The notes under the pieces: model-generated | What the model was told of the DNA's origin: nothing | What the model saw: only the letters and a program-made list of their open reading frames with translations | Database searches by the model: none | NCBI RefSeq assembly: GCF_904846215.1 | Contig: NZ_CAJGZK010000004.1 | Location: forward strand, 62,001-126,000 | Length of the DNA: 64,000 bases | Reading direction: 5' to 3' | Source of the DNA: Psychrobacter glacincola | Lineage (GTDB): Bacteria; Pseudomonadota; Gammaproteobacteria; Pseudomonadales; Moraxellaceae | Shown here: piece after piece, positions 45,915-55,936 of the stretch | Layout: every line of letters starts with the position of its first letter | Position numbering within the stretch: the first letter of the stretch is position 1 | Position numbers and translations under genes: made by a program

Positions 45915-46270
45915 GAAGGCTAGTCCTACAAATGGGCTGATTTAAAAGGATAATTTTATTAAAAATTGATTATAGATCTTATTGAACGACGATACGCCAA
46001 TAGCAAACAGTTATTGACCGTAATTTCAGCCTTATATTATCGCAAAGTACTATAAAAAAGCCGTCATTTTTTGTTTCTGGTTTTTTATCTCATTTTTATT
46101 GCTGTCTTTCTAAAATATTAGCCAAATTCCGTTCAATTTAGGTCAAATAAAAGCAAGTTGCTTTGCGAGTAAGGGTGGTTTTTGGGTATAATGCGCGCAC
46201 AATCTGCAAAATTCATATGACCGACACGCGTTTTTACTGACTGACCTTCATTCCCTATAAAATTTGTGAG
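45915..46270. other. Divergent intergenic region, purM promoter
   Basis: No gene seen in these 356 bp. A TTGCGA - 18 bp - TATAAT pair at 46163-46192 is a good sigma-70-type promoter for purM. I see no clear PurR box. Confidence 0.55.
46163..46192 (+). promoter_or_regulatory. Sigma-70-type promoter for purM
   Basis: TTGCGA at 46163-46168, 18-bp spacer, TATAAT at 46187-46192, about 80 bp before the purM start. Confidence 0.6.
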
Positions 46271-47338
46271 ATGACCATGAGTAACAAGCCTTCTTTAAGC
46301 TACAAAGATGCTGGCGTTGATATTGATGCTGGCGATGCGTTGGTACAACGTATCAAATCCGTGGCAAAAGCCACCTCACGCCCTGAAGTGGTGGGCGGAC
46401 TTGGCGGCTTTGGGGCGCTTTGTCGTATTCCGACTGGTTATACCTCACCTTTACTCGTTTCTGGTACTGACGGCGTGGGCACCAAGCTCAAACTGGCATT
46501 ACAATTGAACCGCCATGACACCATCGGTATCGATTTGGTCGCCATGTGTGTCAATGATCTATTGGTATGTGGTGCTGAGCCGTTATTCTTTTTAGATTAC
46601 TATGCAACTGGCAAACTTGACGTCGATGTCGCAGCTACTGTCGTCACGGGTATTGGCGAAGGCTGTAAGTTATCAAACTGTGCGCTTATCGGCGGTGAGA
46701 CGGCTGAGATGCCTGGTATGTATCAAGACGATGATTATGACTTGGCGGGATTCTGTGTCGGCGTGGTCGAAGAAGCGGAGGTCATCACCGGCGAAAACGT
46801 CACTGAAGGTGACGTGCTTATTGCCCTTGCTTCAAGTGGCGCGCATTCGAATGGCTATTCATTGGTACGTAAAGTTATCGAAGTCAGCGGTGTGGATGTC
46901 ACTACTAGCAATGAGCAGCTAGATGGTCAGTCTATTCAAGATGCCCTCATGGCTCCTACCCGTATCTATGTTAAGGCGATTAAAGCACTACAAGATACGC
47001 TTGGTAGCTCAGTCCTGCATGCGATGTCGCATATCACTGGTGGCGGCTTAACGGATAATTTACCTCGCGTTCTTCCTGATAATTTAGCGGCTAGTATCGA
47101 TACCGCTAGCTGGAAGTTCTCAGAGTTATTCACTTGGTTACAAACCCAAGGCAATATCGAACAAAGCGAGATGTACCGTACCTTTAACTGCGGCGTTGGG
47201 TTTGTCATCGTCGTACCAAAAGATAAAGCAGAGGCTGCTATCAAAACCTTGACCGATGCTGGCGAAAAAGCATGGAAATTAGGTGAAATGGTCAAACGCA
47301 ACACTGATGACCAGACGGACGCCGTGGTGTACCTTTAA
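46271..47338 (+). CDS. purM: Phosphoribosylformylglycinamidine cyclo-ligase (AIR synthetase)
   Basis: 355 residues; a second in-frame ATG two codons in (46277) is an equally good start. [20 protein letters not shown] (about 8-27) and [17 protein letters not shown] (about 62-78), [20 protein letters not shown] and [16 protein letters not shown] (about 256-271) are diagnostic. It makes aminoimidazole ribonucleotide, step five of purine synthesis. The stop overlaps the purN start by one base (TAATG). Confidence 0.97.
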   Translation: MTMSNKPSLSYKDAGVDIDAGDALVQRIKSVAKATSRPEVVGGLGGFGALCRIPTGYTSPLLVSGTDGVGTKLKLALQLNRHDTIGIDLVAMCVNDLLVCGAEPLFFLDYYATGKLDVDVAATVVTGIGEGCKLSNCALIGGETAEMPGMYQDDDYDLAGFCVGVVEEAEVITGENVTEGDVLIALASSGAHSNGYSLVRKVIEVSGVDVTTSNEQLDGQSIQDALMAPTRIYVKAIKALQDTLGSSVLHAMSHITGGGLTDNLPRVLPDNLAASIDTASWKFSELFTWLQTQGNIEQSEMYRTFNCGVGFVIVVPKDKAEAAIKTLTDAGEKAWKLGEMVKRNTDDQTDAVVYL

Positions 47339-48021
47339 TGTTAGACAGTCTTACAAAAGTTAATAATAAGCTGTTACGCATTGCTGTTCTGGTATCTGGT
47401 AATGGTAGCAATCTGCAAATATTGATTAATGCCATGCAAGCTGGTGCGTTACCGATTGAGATTGTCGGCGTTATTAGTAACCGTGAAGACGCTTATGCCC
47501 TCACACGGGCAAAAGATGCTGACATTCCAGTGGCGGTATTATCTCACGTTGCTAGCGGCAAACGCATGGGCATTAAAACCTTTGAGACTCATGCCAGTAC
47601 ACAATTATCTGCATGGCAGCCCGATTTGATTGTATTGGCAGGCTTTATGCGAGTGTTAAGCGCAGGATTTATCGACAGCATCCCAGTGCCTATGATCAAT
47701 CTGCACCCTGCTCTATTACCAGCTTATAAGGGGCTTGATACTCATCAGCGTGCCATACAGGCGGGCGAGCGGCATCATGGCTGTAGTATTCATGTCGTCA
47801 CAGCCGAGCTCGATGCAGGTGCTGTTTTGACCCAAGCCTTGCTAGAGGTGTATCAAAAAGATACTGCTGATAGCCTACAAGCCCGTGTGCAAAAACTTGA
47901 ACATCAGCTGTTACCTTGGACTATTTTGTTATTAGCTAAAAGTGTAATCAACCTGAATAATCAGGGCAAAGAGACTTTTTCTATGTTACCCACCTTACCT
48001 TTAAAGCTATATTTAAGTTAA
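47338..48021 (+). CDS. purN: Phosphoribosylglycinamide formyltransferase
   Basis: 227 residues. RIAVLVSGNGSNLQILINAM (about 13-32) binds the ribonucleotide. The formyl-folate motif with catalytic Asn-His-Asp is in INLHPALLPAYKGLDTHQRA (about 119-138) and HVVTAELDAGAVLTQA. It formylates GAR in purine synthesis. Translationally coupled to purM. The C-terminal 20 residues exceed the E. coli enzyme. Confidence 0.96.
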   Translation: MLDSLTKVNNKLLRIAVLVSGNGSNLQILINAMQAGALPIEIVGVISNREDAYALTRAKDADIPVAVLSHVASGKRMGIKTFETHASTQLSAWQPDLIVLAGFMRVLSAGFIDSIPVPMINLHPALLPAYKGLDTHQRAIQAGERHHGCSIHVVTAELDAGAVLTQALLEVYQKDTADSLQARVQKLEHQLLPWTILLLAKSVINLNNQGKETFSMLPTLPLKLYLS

Positions 48022-48046
48022 AACAATGGCAAGAAGAAAAGAAAGA

Positions 48047-48184
48047 TATAGTCAGGGAAAAGTAATATCGATACATCAAGTACTGCTGATATTAATTTTT
48101 CTTGCTTGCTGTGCCTATGCAGACAGAGGCTGCAAAAAATTTATACCAGCAGCACTGTAGCGTTTTTAAGATATTTTAACTATA
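48047..48184. repeat. Dispersed hairpin element, copy 10 (type B)
   Basis: 138 bp from TATAGT to ACTATA, core CTTGCTTGCTGTGCCTATGC / AGACAGAGGCTGC, arms TACTGCTGATAT and ATACCAGCAGCA. It is 25 bp after purN and before its terminator, so it should be part of the purMN transcript. Confidence 0.93.
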
Positions 48185-48211
48185 GCACTCATTTAAAAGT
48201 GTAGATCACAA

Positions 48212-48252
48212 AAAGCCCGGTCACTCAATTTATGAATGACTGGGCTTTTCGT
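48212..48252. terminator. Bidirectional terminator between purN and aldehyde dehydrogenase
   Basis: AAAAAGCCCGGTCACTCA - loop - TGAATGACTGGGCTTTT. Confidence 0.92.
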
Positions 48253-48297
48253 TATTTAATATTTAAGACGTTTTAGCTTTAAAATCCGTATACAGTC

Positions 48298-49677
48298 TTA
48301 GCTGTTATGAACATGTACACCTTTGATGTTTACGAATTCTTTAATACCGAAACCACCATGCTCACGACCATGACCCGAGTTTTTCACACCACCAAATGGG
48401 AGTGCTGGATTTGCAAGACCATAACCATTGATATAGACCATACCTGTATCAAATTCTTCATTGGCTAGGCGGATCGCTTTGTCTTCGTCTTTAGAGAAGA
48501 TAGCACCACCTAAACCATAACGGCTATCATTAGCAATACGTAATGCATCGTCTTGATCTTTAGCGCGTATCAGCGAGGCGACCGGACCAAACAGCTCATC
48601 ATCATAAGCTGGCTGACCTTTTTCGACATTTTCCAAGATAGTCGCTGGATAAAAGCTGCCTTTACCTTCTGGCAATTTACCACCAACAGATATAGTAGCG
48701 CCTTTACTCACACTTTCCTCTACTTGCGCATGCAATTTTTCTTGCAGATCTTTACGCGCTAGTGGACCAAGATCAGAGCTGTCATCCATAGGGTCGCCCG
48801 CTTTTTTACTTGCAAACTCTTCAACGATGCGTTTACGGAACTCGTCATACAAGCTATCAACGACGATAAAGCGCTTTGCCGCAACACAAGTTTCGCCATT
48901 ATTTATAAGACGCGCTAGAGTGCAGGTTTGTACTGCAAGCTCTAAGTCAGCATCCTCTAAAACGATAAATGCGTCATTTGAGCCCAACTCTAAGACTGCT
49001 TTTTTGATTGCCTTTGCTGCTTGTTGACCGACGATACTACCTGCACCATCACTACCAGTAAGCGTCACGCCGCGTACTTTATCATGACCGATCAACGACT
49101 CTGATTGGTCGTGATCGATTAAAATCGTACGGAACAAATCATCGGGTAAGTCAGACTCGTGGAATATTTTTTCAATTAATAAGCCAGAACCAGTCACGTT
49201 TGCTGCGTGCTTAAGCAAAATACTGTTACCTGCCATCAAATTGGCGATGGTATAACGGAACACTTGATAAGCTGGGAAATTCCAAGGCTGCATGCCATAA
49301 ATAACGCCAATGGGCTGATAAGTGACAATGCCTTTTTTGAGACCTTCGATGTCACGTTCATCATCAGCAAGCGCGGCCACACCCTTCTCTGCAGTATAAT
49401 CACAAATCGCTTTACATAGATCAATTTCTTGTAGACTTTGACTATAAAGTTTACCGCGCTCCTCCGTCATAAGACGAGACAGCTCCTCTTTGTACTTCAT
49501 CAAGGTCTCGCCGATAGAGTTAATAACCTTTGCACGCTCTTCATGGCTAGTTTTTCGCCATTCTAGAAACGCTTGATGCGAGGCTTCAACAATGTTGTTC
49601 ACTTCATCATTACTCATATAGCTATATTCTTTAATGTCTTCGCCTGTTGCTGGGTTTACAGTAGTAATATCTGCCAT
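48298..49677 (-). CDS. Succinate-semialdehyde-type aldehyde dehydrogenase (Sad/YneI-like)
   Basis: 459 residues from the ATG at 49677 (AAGGG upstream); the frame runs 71 codons further up but those are not enzyme-like. The protein starts directly at ITTVNPATGEDIKEYSYMSN, as short NAD+-dependent succinate-semialdehyde dehydrogenases do. Motifs: MQPWNFPAYQVFRYTIANL, LTGSDGAGSIVGQQAAK, LELGSNDAFIVLEDADLE and the catalytic Cys in INNGETCVAAKRFIVVD. Monocistronic; no GABA aminotransferase gene nearby, so the substrate is open. Confidence 0.9.
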   Translation of the reverse strand: MADITTVNPATGEDIKEYSYMSNDEVNNIVEASHQAFLEWRKTSHEERAKVINSIGETLMKYKEELSRLMTEERGKLYSQSLQEIDLCKAICDYTAEKGVAALADDERDIEGLKKGIVTYQPIGVIYGMQPWNFPAYQVFRYTIANLMAGNSILLKHAANVTGSGLLIEKIFHESDLPDDLFRTILIDHDQSESLIGHDKVRGVTLTGSDGAGSIVGQQAAKAIKKAVLELGSNDAFIVLEDADLELAVQTCTLARLINNGETCVAAKRFIVVDSLYDEFRKRIVEEFASKKAGDPMDDSSDLGPLARKDLQEKLHAQVEESVSKGATISVGGKLPEGKGSFYPATILENVEKGQPAYDDELFGPVASLIRAKDQDDALRIANDSRYGLGGAIFSKDEDKAIRLANEEFDTGMVYINGYGLANPALPFGGVKNSGHGREHGGFGIKEFVNIKGVHVHNS

Positions 49678-49939
49678 GATTGTTGCCCTTATTTGATTTA
49701 TTAGAATGTCTTTTATATATAAAACAACCTTTGATAACGGTGCAACATTATAGAGCACCTTAACAATAGAGATTTTATTCGTCATTTTTCTTAATGTTTC
49801 ATTATCATAACAAAGTGCTTGGTGAGTAGGTTTACAAGTTATAAAGAATTGTGCGTAAGATGTTAAGAATGTGACGGTGTTATTAAGCAAACCTAAATCT
49901 TATATAGATTCTCTTATATAGAGTCTTTCGACAGTTTTA

Positions 49940-49970
49940 GAAAAATAAAAAACCAGCACGGTGGCTGGTT
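49940..49970 (-). terminator. Terminator of the LysR gene at 50022
   Basis: On the minus strand AACCAGC - CACCGT - GCTGGTT followed by TTTTATTTTT. Confidence 0.88.
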
Positions 49971-50021
49971 TGATACGTAATTGCGCTTTAGAAGACCATG
50001 TACAGTTGTACAATAAACAAT

Positions 50022-51011
50022 TTAAAACAAGTGATTGATCACAGGGATTTCTTGTGGAGGATTTTCTTCATCATTAACGATTTGACGTGCGACGTGCATA
50101 ATCAGCTGGCGTAACCAGCGATGCGCCGGATGATGCTGCAATAACGGCGACCACGCCATGGTCAGCTCAAATTCTGGTATAAAAAACGGTGGTTCTTCCA
50201 TAATAATGCTGTCGTTATTGGCCTGCATTTTTGCCACACGGGTCGGTAAGGTCGCAATCAAATCTTTATTAGCGGCGAGCATGGCTGGCATTTGATAGTG
50301 ACGGGTAAATACGCTGATTTGGCGCTTTTGTCCCAAACGCTGCAAGGCTTGATCGATAGAACCTAAGCCACCCGATTTTTCTGGATTGACACCGAAGCCC
50401 ACGCCCATACCGGTTTTAGACACCCAAACGTGCTGCGCTTTAAGATAATTTTTAAGATTAAAGCGATGAGCATACGGACTTTCAGAGGACAATAGGCAGC
50501 TAAAAGTATCACGCCATACCAACACTTGATGGAAACTTTGCGGGATTTCATTAAAGCGGTTGATTGCCAAATCTACTCGCCCCTGCTCCATATCACGGTA
50601 GGACACATCCGATGGTGTTAAGAAATCTAAAATGACATTGGGCGCCTCTGAACGTAACGCCTTCACCAATTTCGGTACTAGCGTCGCTTCAGCATAATCT
50701 GAGGTCATGATACGAAAAACACGTGAGGTACTATAAGGACGAAACTCAGTACGTGGCTCTAACACTTGCGTCAAATCGGCGAGTATCTCACGGATACGAG
50801 GCTGTAGCTCAAGGGCGCGTTCAGTCGGCGTCATCCCTTCTGATGAGCGCACCAATAAAGGGTCGTTAAATAACTTACGCAAGCGGCGCAAAATGTTACT
50901 CATGGCAGGCTGAGTAATGCCAAGTTGCTCAGCGGCGCGCGTTACGTTTTTTTCTCGCAACAATACATCCAAATGTACCAATAAATTTAAATCAACCCGC
51001 TGCAGATTCAT
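50022..51011 (-). CDS. LysR-family transcriptional regulator (NodD-like group)
   Basis: 329 residues. The N-terminal helix-turn-helix (VDLNLLVHLDVLLREKNVTR, then AEQLGITQPAMSNILRRLRK; about 6-47) is of the subgroup starting LNLL. The effector domain is about 90-310. It is monocistronic, so its target is not indicated; the flanking aldehyde dehydrogenase and isocitrate lyase genes are candidates. Confidence 0.92.
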   Translation of the reverse strand: MNLQRVDLNLLVHLDVLLREKNVTRAAEQLGITQPAMSNILRRLRKLFNDPLLVRSSEGMTPTERALELQPRIREILADLTQVLEPRTEFRPYSTSRVFRIMTSDYAEATLVPKLVKALRSEAPNVILDFLTPSDVSYRDMEQGRVDLAINRFNEIPQSFHQVLVWRDTFSCLLSSESPYAHRFNLKNYLKAQHVWVSKTGMGVGFGVNPEKSGGLGSIDQALQRLGQKRQISVFTRHYQMPAMLAANKDLIATLPTRVAKMQANNDSIIMEEPPFFIPEFELTMAWSPLLQHHPAHRWLRQLIMHVARQIVNDEENPPQEIPVINHLF

Positions 51012-51706
51012 ATATTTGTCTCTTTACCTTAGAATAAACACCATTACAGACGTGGCATTTTTTGTCCTATTATTTATTACAATTCATCTATAACAGCATG
51101 ATATAAGAATATTTTTATGTTAATTTTTTTGGAATATGCTTATTATAACTGAATTTACCCATCACAAACCATTGTTTTGTATATACTATAATCAAACGAA
51201 ATACCCAAGATAATAATCATAAACTAGATAAATCAAGGCAACCTAGCTATAGTAGCTAGCAAGCGCTCATTAGGCATTGTTCAATATTAGACCGTTACTA
51301 TGTGTTTTAATGGATGAGCTATCAAGTGCATTTTATCGTATTTTCATGCTGAAATACGGACATAAAATTCATTACAACCTCTTATAAAAACTTAATTTTT
51401 TGCGCTTGTTTTTTAAGCTTGGATGAATATATTAATAAGCTTGAAGATGACAGTTACTTCAGCCGTCGAAAAACTCTTCTAAAACAACCAATTAATCATA
51501 AAATAACCGTTCAAAAAATAGACTGGAAAATAAAAGCTGACCAAAGCGACAGGTTTTAATTGCTTTTATCACAGTTTTCTTATAGTTTAGTAGAGATTGC
51601 TCACGCAAGAAGCTTATATTGCAAATTTTTACTTCTGCCAGCATCTGTCTATACAGACCAAAATTATCTTAATTTACTCATTTATTCACCACCAAGGAGA
51701 CTATAG
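51012..51706. other. 695-bp region upstream of aceA without recognised gene
   Basis: AT-rich, no sensible ORF, tRNA or known riboswitch recognised. It contains the divergent lysR and aceA control regions. An unusually long leader or a small RNA is possible but I see no decisive structure. Confidence 0.5.
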
Positions 51707-53293
51707 ATGTCAACTGCATATAAATCAGCGATCGATTTAGTACGTGAACTAAAACAAAAACACGGTAACTGGCAAAATATCAGCGAAACCGATGCGGCAC
51801 GTATGATGTCACAAAACCGTTTTAAAACGGGTTTAGATATCGCTAAGTACACCGCAAAAATCATGCGTCAAGACATGGAAGAGTATGACAATGATACGTC
51901 TCAATACACCCAGTCTCTAGGTGCATGGCATGGTTTTGTTGCACAGCAAACCATGTATGCGAAGAAAAAATACTTTGGTACAACGTCTAAAACGTACATC
52001 TACCTATCTGGTTGGATGGTAGCTGCCCTACGTTCTGAGTTTGGTCCTCTACCTGACCAATCTATGCATGAAAAAACGTCTGTACCTAAGCTGATTGCAG
52101 AGATCTACACTTTCTTGCGTCAAGCCGATGCAAAAGTATTGAACGACTACTTCCGCGAGCTAAATGCTGCTGAAGAAGCTGGTCAAGATACCTCAGCTAT
52201 CTTAGAAAAAATCGAAAACTTTGATTCGCATGTTGTGCCAATCATTGCAGATATCGATGCAGGTTTCGGTAACGAAGAAGCCACTTACTTGCTAACTAAG
52301 CAAATGATTGAAGCGGGTGCTTGTGCCATTCAGGTTGAAAACCAAGTATCTGATGCCAAGCAATGTGGTCACCAAGCGGGTAAAGTTACTGTACCGCATG
52401 AAGACTTCATCTCTAAAATAAACGCGATTCGTTATGCATTCTTAGAGCTTGGTGTTGAAGACGGTGTTATCGTTGCTCGTACTGACTCTGAAGGCGCGTC
52501 ACTCACGCAAAAAATCCCAGTATCAAATGAGCCAGGCGACCTTGCTTCTCAGTATATCGATTTTATCGAGATGGAAGAAGTTACGCTTGAGAATGCTAAA
52601 GAAAACGACAGCCTGCTTAAGCATAACGGCAAACTAGTACGTCCAGTTCGTTTGCCTAACGGTCTTTATCAGTTCCGTGAAGACACCAATATCGACCGCG
52701 TTGTCCTTGACTGTGTAACTGCTCTAGAAAACGGCGCTGACCTACTATGGATCGAAACACCGACTCCAGACGTCGCACACATCAAGATGATGGTTGATCG
52801 TATTAAAGAGCAACAGCCAAAAGCCAAGCTTGTATACAACAACAGCCCGTCATTCAACTGGACGCTGAACTTCCGTAAGCAAATCATCGCTCAGTGGGAA
52901 GAAGAAGGCAAAGACCTATCTGCCTACAATAAAGATGACTTGATGAGTGCTGATTACGACGGTACTGAACTTGATACAGCAGCTGACGAAGCGGCTAGAA
53001 ACTTCCAACGTGACGCAGCTCGTGAAGCGGGTGTATTCCATCACTTAATCACCCTACCTACGTATCACACCACGGCTCTTAGCGTACATGAACTTGCTAA
53101 AGGCTACTTCGGTGAAGACGGTATGCTTGCTTATGCAGCTGGCGTACAACGTAAAGAAATCCGTGAAGGCATCGCTTGTGTTAAGCACCAAGCAATGGCC
53201 GGTTCTGACCTTGGCGATGATCACAAAGAGATCTTCTCAGGTGAAAACGCCCTTAAAGCTGGCGGCGGCAAGAACACCATGAACCAGTTCTAA
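51707..53293 (+). CDS. aceA: Isocitrate lyase
   Basis: 528 residues, the long form found in Pseudomonas and Acinetobacter rather than the 434-residue E. coli form. The active-site loop is KQCGHQAGKV (about 224-233; family K-K/R-C-G-H), with IADIDAGFGNEEATYLL (about 180-196) and LVYNNSPSFNWTLNFRK. It splits isocitrate to glyoxylate and succinate for growth on two-carbon compounds or fatty acids, which suits the alcohol/aldehyde genes of this window. Excellent ribosome binding site (AAGGAGA). Confidence 0.97.
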   Translation: MSTAYKSAIDLVRELKQKHGNWQNISETDAARMMSQNRFKTGLDIAKYTAKIMRQDMEEYDNDTSQYTQSLGAWHGFVAQQTMYAKKKYFGTTSKTYIYLSGWMVAALRSEFGPLPDQSMHEKTSVPKLIAEIYTFLRQADAKVLNDYFRELNAAEEAGQDTSAILEKIENFDSHVVPIIADIDAGFGNEEATYLLTKQMIEAGACAIQVENQVSDAKQCGHQAGKVTVPHEDFISKINAIRYAFLELGVEDGVIVARTDSEGASLTQKIPVSNEPGDLASQYIDFIEMEEVTLENAKENDSLLKHNGKLVRPVRLPNGLYQFREDTNIDRVVLDCVTALENGADLLWIETPTPDVAHIKMMVDRIKEQQPKAKLVYNNSPSFNWTLNFRKQIIAQWEEEGKDLSAYNKDDLMSADYDGTELDTAADEAARNFQRDAAREAGVFHHLITLPTYHTTALSVHELAKGYFGEDGMLAYAAGVQRKEIREGIACVKHQAMAGSDLGDDHKEIFSGENALKAGGGKNTMNQF

Positions 53294-53336
53294 TGTCCGA
53301 CCACTTATAAGTCCATTTTATAAGTAAAAGTTTTAA

Positions 53337-53374
53337 GAAAAGCCGTCCTACATCATGTAGGGCGGTTTTTTTAT
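53337..53374 (+). terminator. Terminator of aceA
   Basis: AAGCCGTCCTACAT-CATGTAGGGCGGTTTTTTT, a strong stem with a T-run. Confidence 0.93.
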
Positions 53375-53580
53375 GCGCTATAAACCTTAGTCGCTGTAAA
53401 TAACAATATCTACCCAAATTACAGAGCTATTTAATCACTGTTTTAATTAACCGAAGTTCATTTTCTCAGTACTTATTTGGCTCGATTTAGTTAACCAAAA
53501 CGAAAGTTTTACTTGTTATTCACTGATAGCTTTCATACGATGGTAATAATATAAATTTGTTAAAACAATCAGGAGCCATC

Positions 53581-55143
53581 ATGTACGAGATAGAGCTGAA
53601 GTTTTTAGTACCTGAATCGCGATTAAAAGGACTTATGCGCCAAGCGAAAGTCAAATCATCACAGGTAACGCAAATGGCGGCGCACTATTATGATACAACT
53701 GATCAGCAGCTTGCACAGGCTGGTATTGGCTTACGTATTCGTCAAGAAGGTGATGCTTGGGTGCAGACTATCAAAGCGGGGGGAGATGGTATAGCAGCGC
53801 GTTTAGAGCACAATTGGATATTAGATAATGAACAAGTAATAGCCATGCTCGACCATAACGAGCTCATGCCTGATTTAAGCATTTATAAAGATACGGTTAT
53901 TGCGCCAGCATTGGCAGATTTTAAGCTCAAAAAACTGGCGAAAAACCTGACTCGACTTTATGTCACCGATGTACAGCGCACCACACGATTACTCACAGAA
54001 GATGGCAGTAATGAGGATGTGAGTGATAATAGTATTGAGATAGCATATGATTATGGTGAAATCATTCATGGTACCGATGACACTCAAAGAGATGTCATTC
54101 AAGAGATTGAGTTTGAGCTCATATCTGGTGAGTTAGATTTTTTATTTTCGACCACCAAAACTTGGTGTCAGCGTTATAAATTGTGCCTCTCTACCGTGAC
54201 CAAAGCCGAGCGTGGCGGCTTGCTTATCAAAGGACAAAGTCATAGCCCAGCCACTGCTGCTGACTTGAGCGCGCTTGATATCGATAAAAAAATCAGTATG
54301 CCTGCTTTTTCACGCGCTGTCGTACATAACTGTCTATTGCAAATACTGCCGAACAGTAGCGCTGTCATCGCAGGCAGTGCAGACAATGATCACCTTTTAC
54401 AGCTATCTATCGGTATAAAGCGCTTGCACACTGTACTACAAGCATTTGATGGCTTCTCTGATGAAATCAATCCGGATTGGTCAGCCATACTGCAAAAAAC
54501 TGCTACTTTACTCGCTGAATATCGTAAACTTGCTTATCTTAATACTCATATTGAACCAATGTTACAAAGGTACGGCGCACCCATCGTTAATTGGACAGCG
54601 GATATTGACGCTATAAAAATCACACCAATGGCTGTCATCAGTGCCAACGACTTTCAAATCATGTTGCTTGAGCTGATTGCTTTTACCATGAGTGACACAA
54701 GCCTTGAAAATCAAGCAGATAAGCCGGCTACCAATAATTTGGAAAAGGTACTTACTAAATACCATGACACATTACTGAGGGCTGAGCAATATTTAGAGGA
54801 GATGTATGGCGAGTCAGACCATAAGCTCGAGAACGAATCCATCATAAAAGCGCAGCACAAGCTGCACGGGCATCTACAAGATTTGCGTTATATTAGTGAA
54901 TTAGTAGCGCCTTTATATGGCAAAAAGAGAAGCAGGCGCTGGCTAAAACGTGTTATAAAAGCACAAAAAGCACTAGGACAGCAGTCAGATATGACTGACT
55001 ATCAGCAATACTATCAAAACAAAGCCCTCTCTGACTCTACTGCTTTATATGGTGCAGGATGGTTAAATGCCGCTTTAGTGACTAGAGAAAAAGCCACAGA
55101 GAAACATTTGAATAAGTTTTATGCTTGCTCAGTATTTTGGTAA
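53581..55143 (+). CDS. CYTH-CHAD domain protein (inorganic triphosphatase type)
   Basis: 520 residues from the ATG with AGGAG upstream. The N-terminal CYTH domain opens with the signature MYEIELKFLVPE (ExExK), then YYDTTDQQLAQAGIGLRIRQ and VQTIKAG, all acidic/basic tunnel residues. The C-terminal CHAD domain (about 240-520) is helical and rich in His/Arg/Lys, with HLLQLSIGIKRLHTVLQAF and HKLHGHLQDLRYISELVAPL. CYTH-CHAD proteins such as E. coli YgiF hydrolyse tripolyphosphate; CHAD binds polyphosphate. The stop lies in a 16-bp tandem duplication. Confidence 0.9.
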   Translation: MYEIELKFLVPESRLKGLMRQAKVKSSQVTQMAAHYYDTTDQQLAQAGIGLRIRQEGDAWVQTIKAGGDGIAARLEHNWILDNEQVIAMLDHNELMPDLSIYKDTVIAPALADFKLKKLAKNLTRLYVTDVQRTTRLLTEDGSNEDVSDNSIEIAYDYGEIIHGTDDTQRDVIQEIEFELISGELDFLFSTTKTWCQRYKLCLSTVTKAERGGLLIKGQSHSPATAADLSALDIDKKISMPAFSRAVVHNCLLQILPNSSAVIAGSADNDHLLQLSIGIKRLHTVLQAFDGFSDEINPDWSAILQKTATLLAEYRKLAYLNTHIEPMLQRYGAPIVNWTADIDAIKITPMAVISANDFQIMLLELIAFTMSDTSLENQADKPATNNLEKVLTKYHDTLLRAEQYLEEMYGESDHKLENESIIKAQHKLHGHLQDLRYISELVAPLYGKKRSRRWLKRVIKAQKALGQQSDMTDYQQYYQNKALSDSTALYGAGWLNAALVTREKATEKHLNKFYACSVFW

Positions 55144-55163
55144 TTGAGTATTTTGGTAATTGA
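55132..55163. repeat. Perfect 16-bp tandem duplication over a stop codon
   Basis: GTATTTTGGTAATTGA at 55132-55147 and 55148-55163. The first copy contains the stop codon of the CYTH-CHAD gene. Confidence 0.95.
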
Positions 55164-55286
55164 GTATAGTGTCATTTTATGGTTATCAATATTAGAGAAA
55201 AAGACAGCTCACTGAATAAGGGTTGTCTTTTTTATAGCGTGGATTCAACTTAGAACCATACATTGCTATGGCTACTCAAGAACACT

Positions 55287-55802
55287 TTATTGAGCAATAA
55301 TATTTACGGGTGTCCCTTCTTCAACCTGTTCAAACAACTCAATAATATCTTGATTGCGCATACGTACGCAGCCATGAGAGAATGGCAAACCTATGGCTTC
55401 GCTGTCTGGCGTGCCATGTATATAGATATAACGCCGATAAGTATCGCAGCCTCCTTGGCTATTGCTGCCTTTATTCACGCCCTCTTCAAGACCACTAAGC
55501 CATAGAATACGGCTCAATATCCAATCACGTTCAGGATGTGATGCACCAAGCTCAGCATCATAGATTTCACCCGTCGCCACACGCCCAATAAATACCGCAT
55601 GACTTGGCGCATTGCCGCCGATTTTTTCTGCAATGATATGCTGACCAAGTGGTGTACAGCCACTATCTTGCTGACTGCCGATCCCATTTTTAGCGGTTGA
55701 TACAGGATATTGAGCAATAACTTTTTGTAGCTTATAAATCGTCAAAGTTTGCTGAGCAATGCTAATCACTATCTGGCTCATAAGATTTTCATTATCTGTC
55801 AT
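55287..55802 (-). CDS. L,D-transpeptidase (YkuD) domain protein
   Basis: 171 residues. The catalytic motif is HGTPDSEAIGLPFSHGCVRM (about 129-148), with the nucleophilic Cys in SHGCVRM. The N-terminus (ISIAQQTLTIYKL) is the usual first strand of the domain. No signal peptide is visible, unlike periplasmic Ldt enzymes; a Met seven residues in is an alternative start but gives no signal either. Short forms of this kind are common in gammaproteobacteria. Confidence 0.88.
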   Translation of the reverse strand: MTDNENLMSQIVISIAQQTLTIYKLQKVIAQYPVSTAKNGIGSQQDSGCTPLGQHIIAEKIGGNAPSHAVFIGRVATGEIYDAELGASHPERDWILSRILWLSGLEEGVNKGSNSQGGCDTYRRYIYIHGTPDSEAIGLPFSHGCVRMRNQDIIELFEQVEEGTPVNIIAQ

Positions 55803-55936
55803 AGTGGTTTTCCGGCGGTTATATCGATGATTGCTGTTAGCAGTATAAAAATGGGTGAAACTTTCTATTATTAAGGGATTGTATCAAGACATTTGGCACC
55901 GTAGTATAGAGGCATACTTTTTGATGCTAGCAGATT

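Noticed and set aside
51012..51706. Glycine or other riboswitch upstream of aceA
   Set aside because: I could not find the conserved core elements of a known class by eye.
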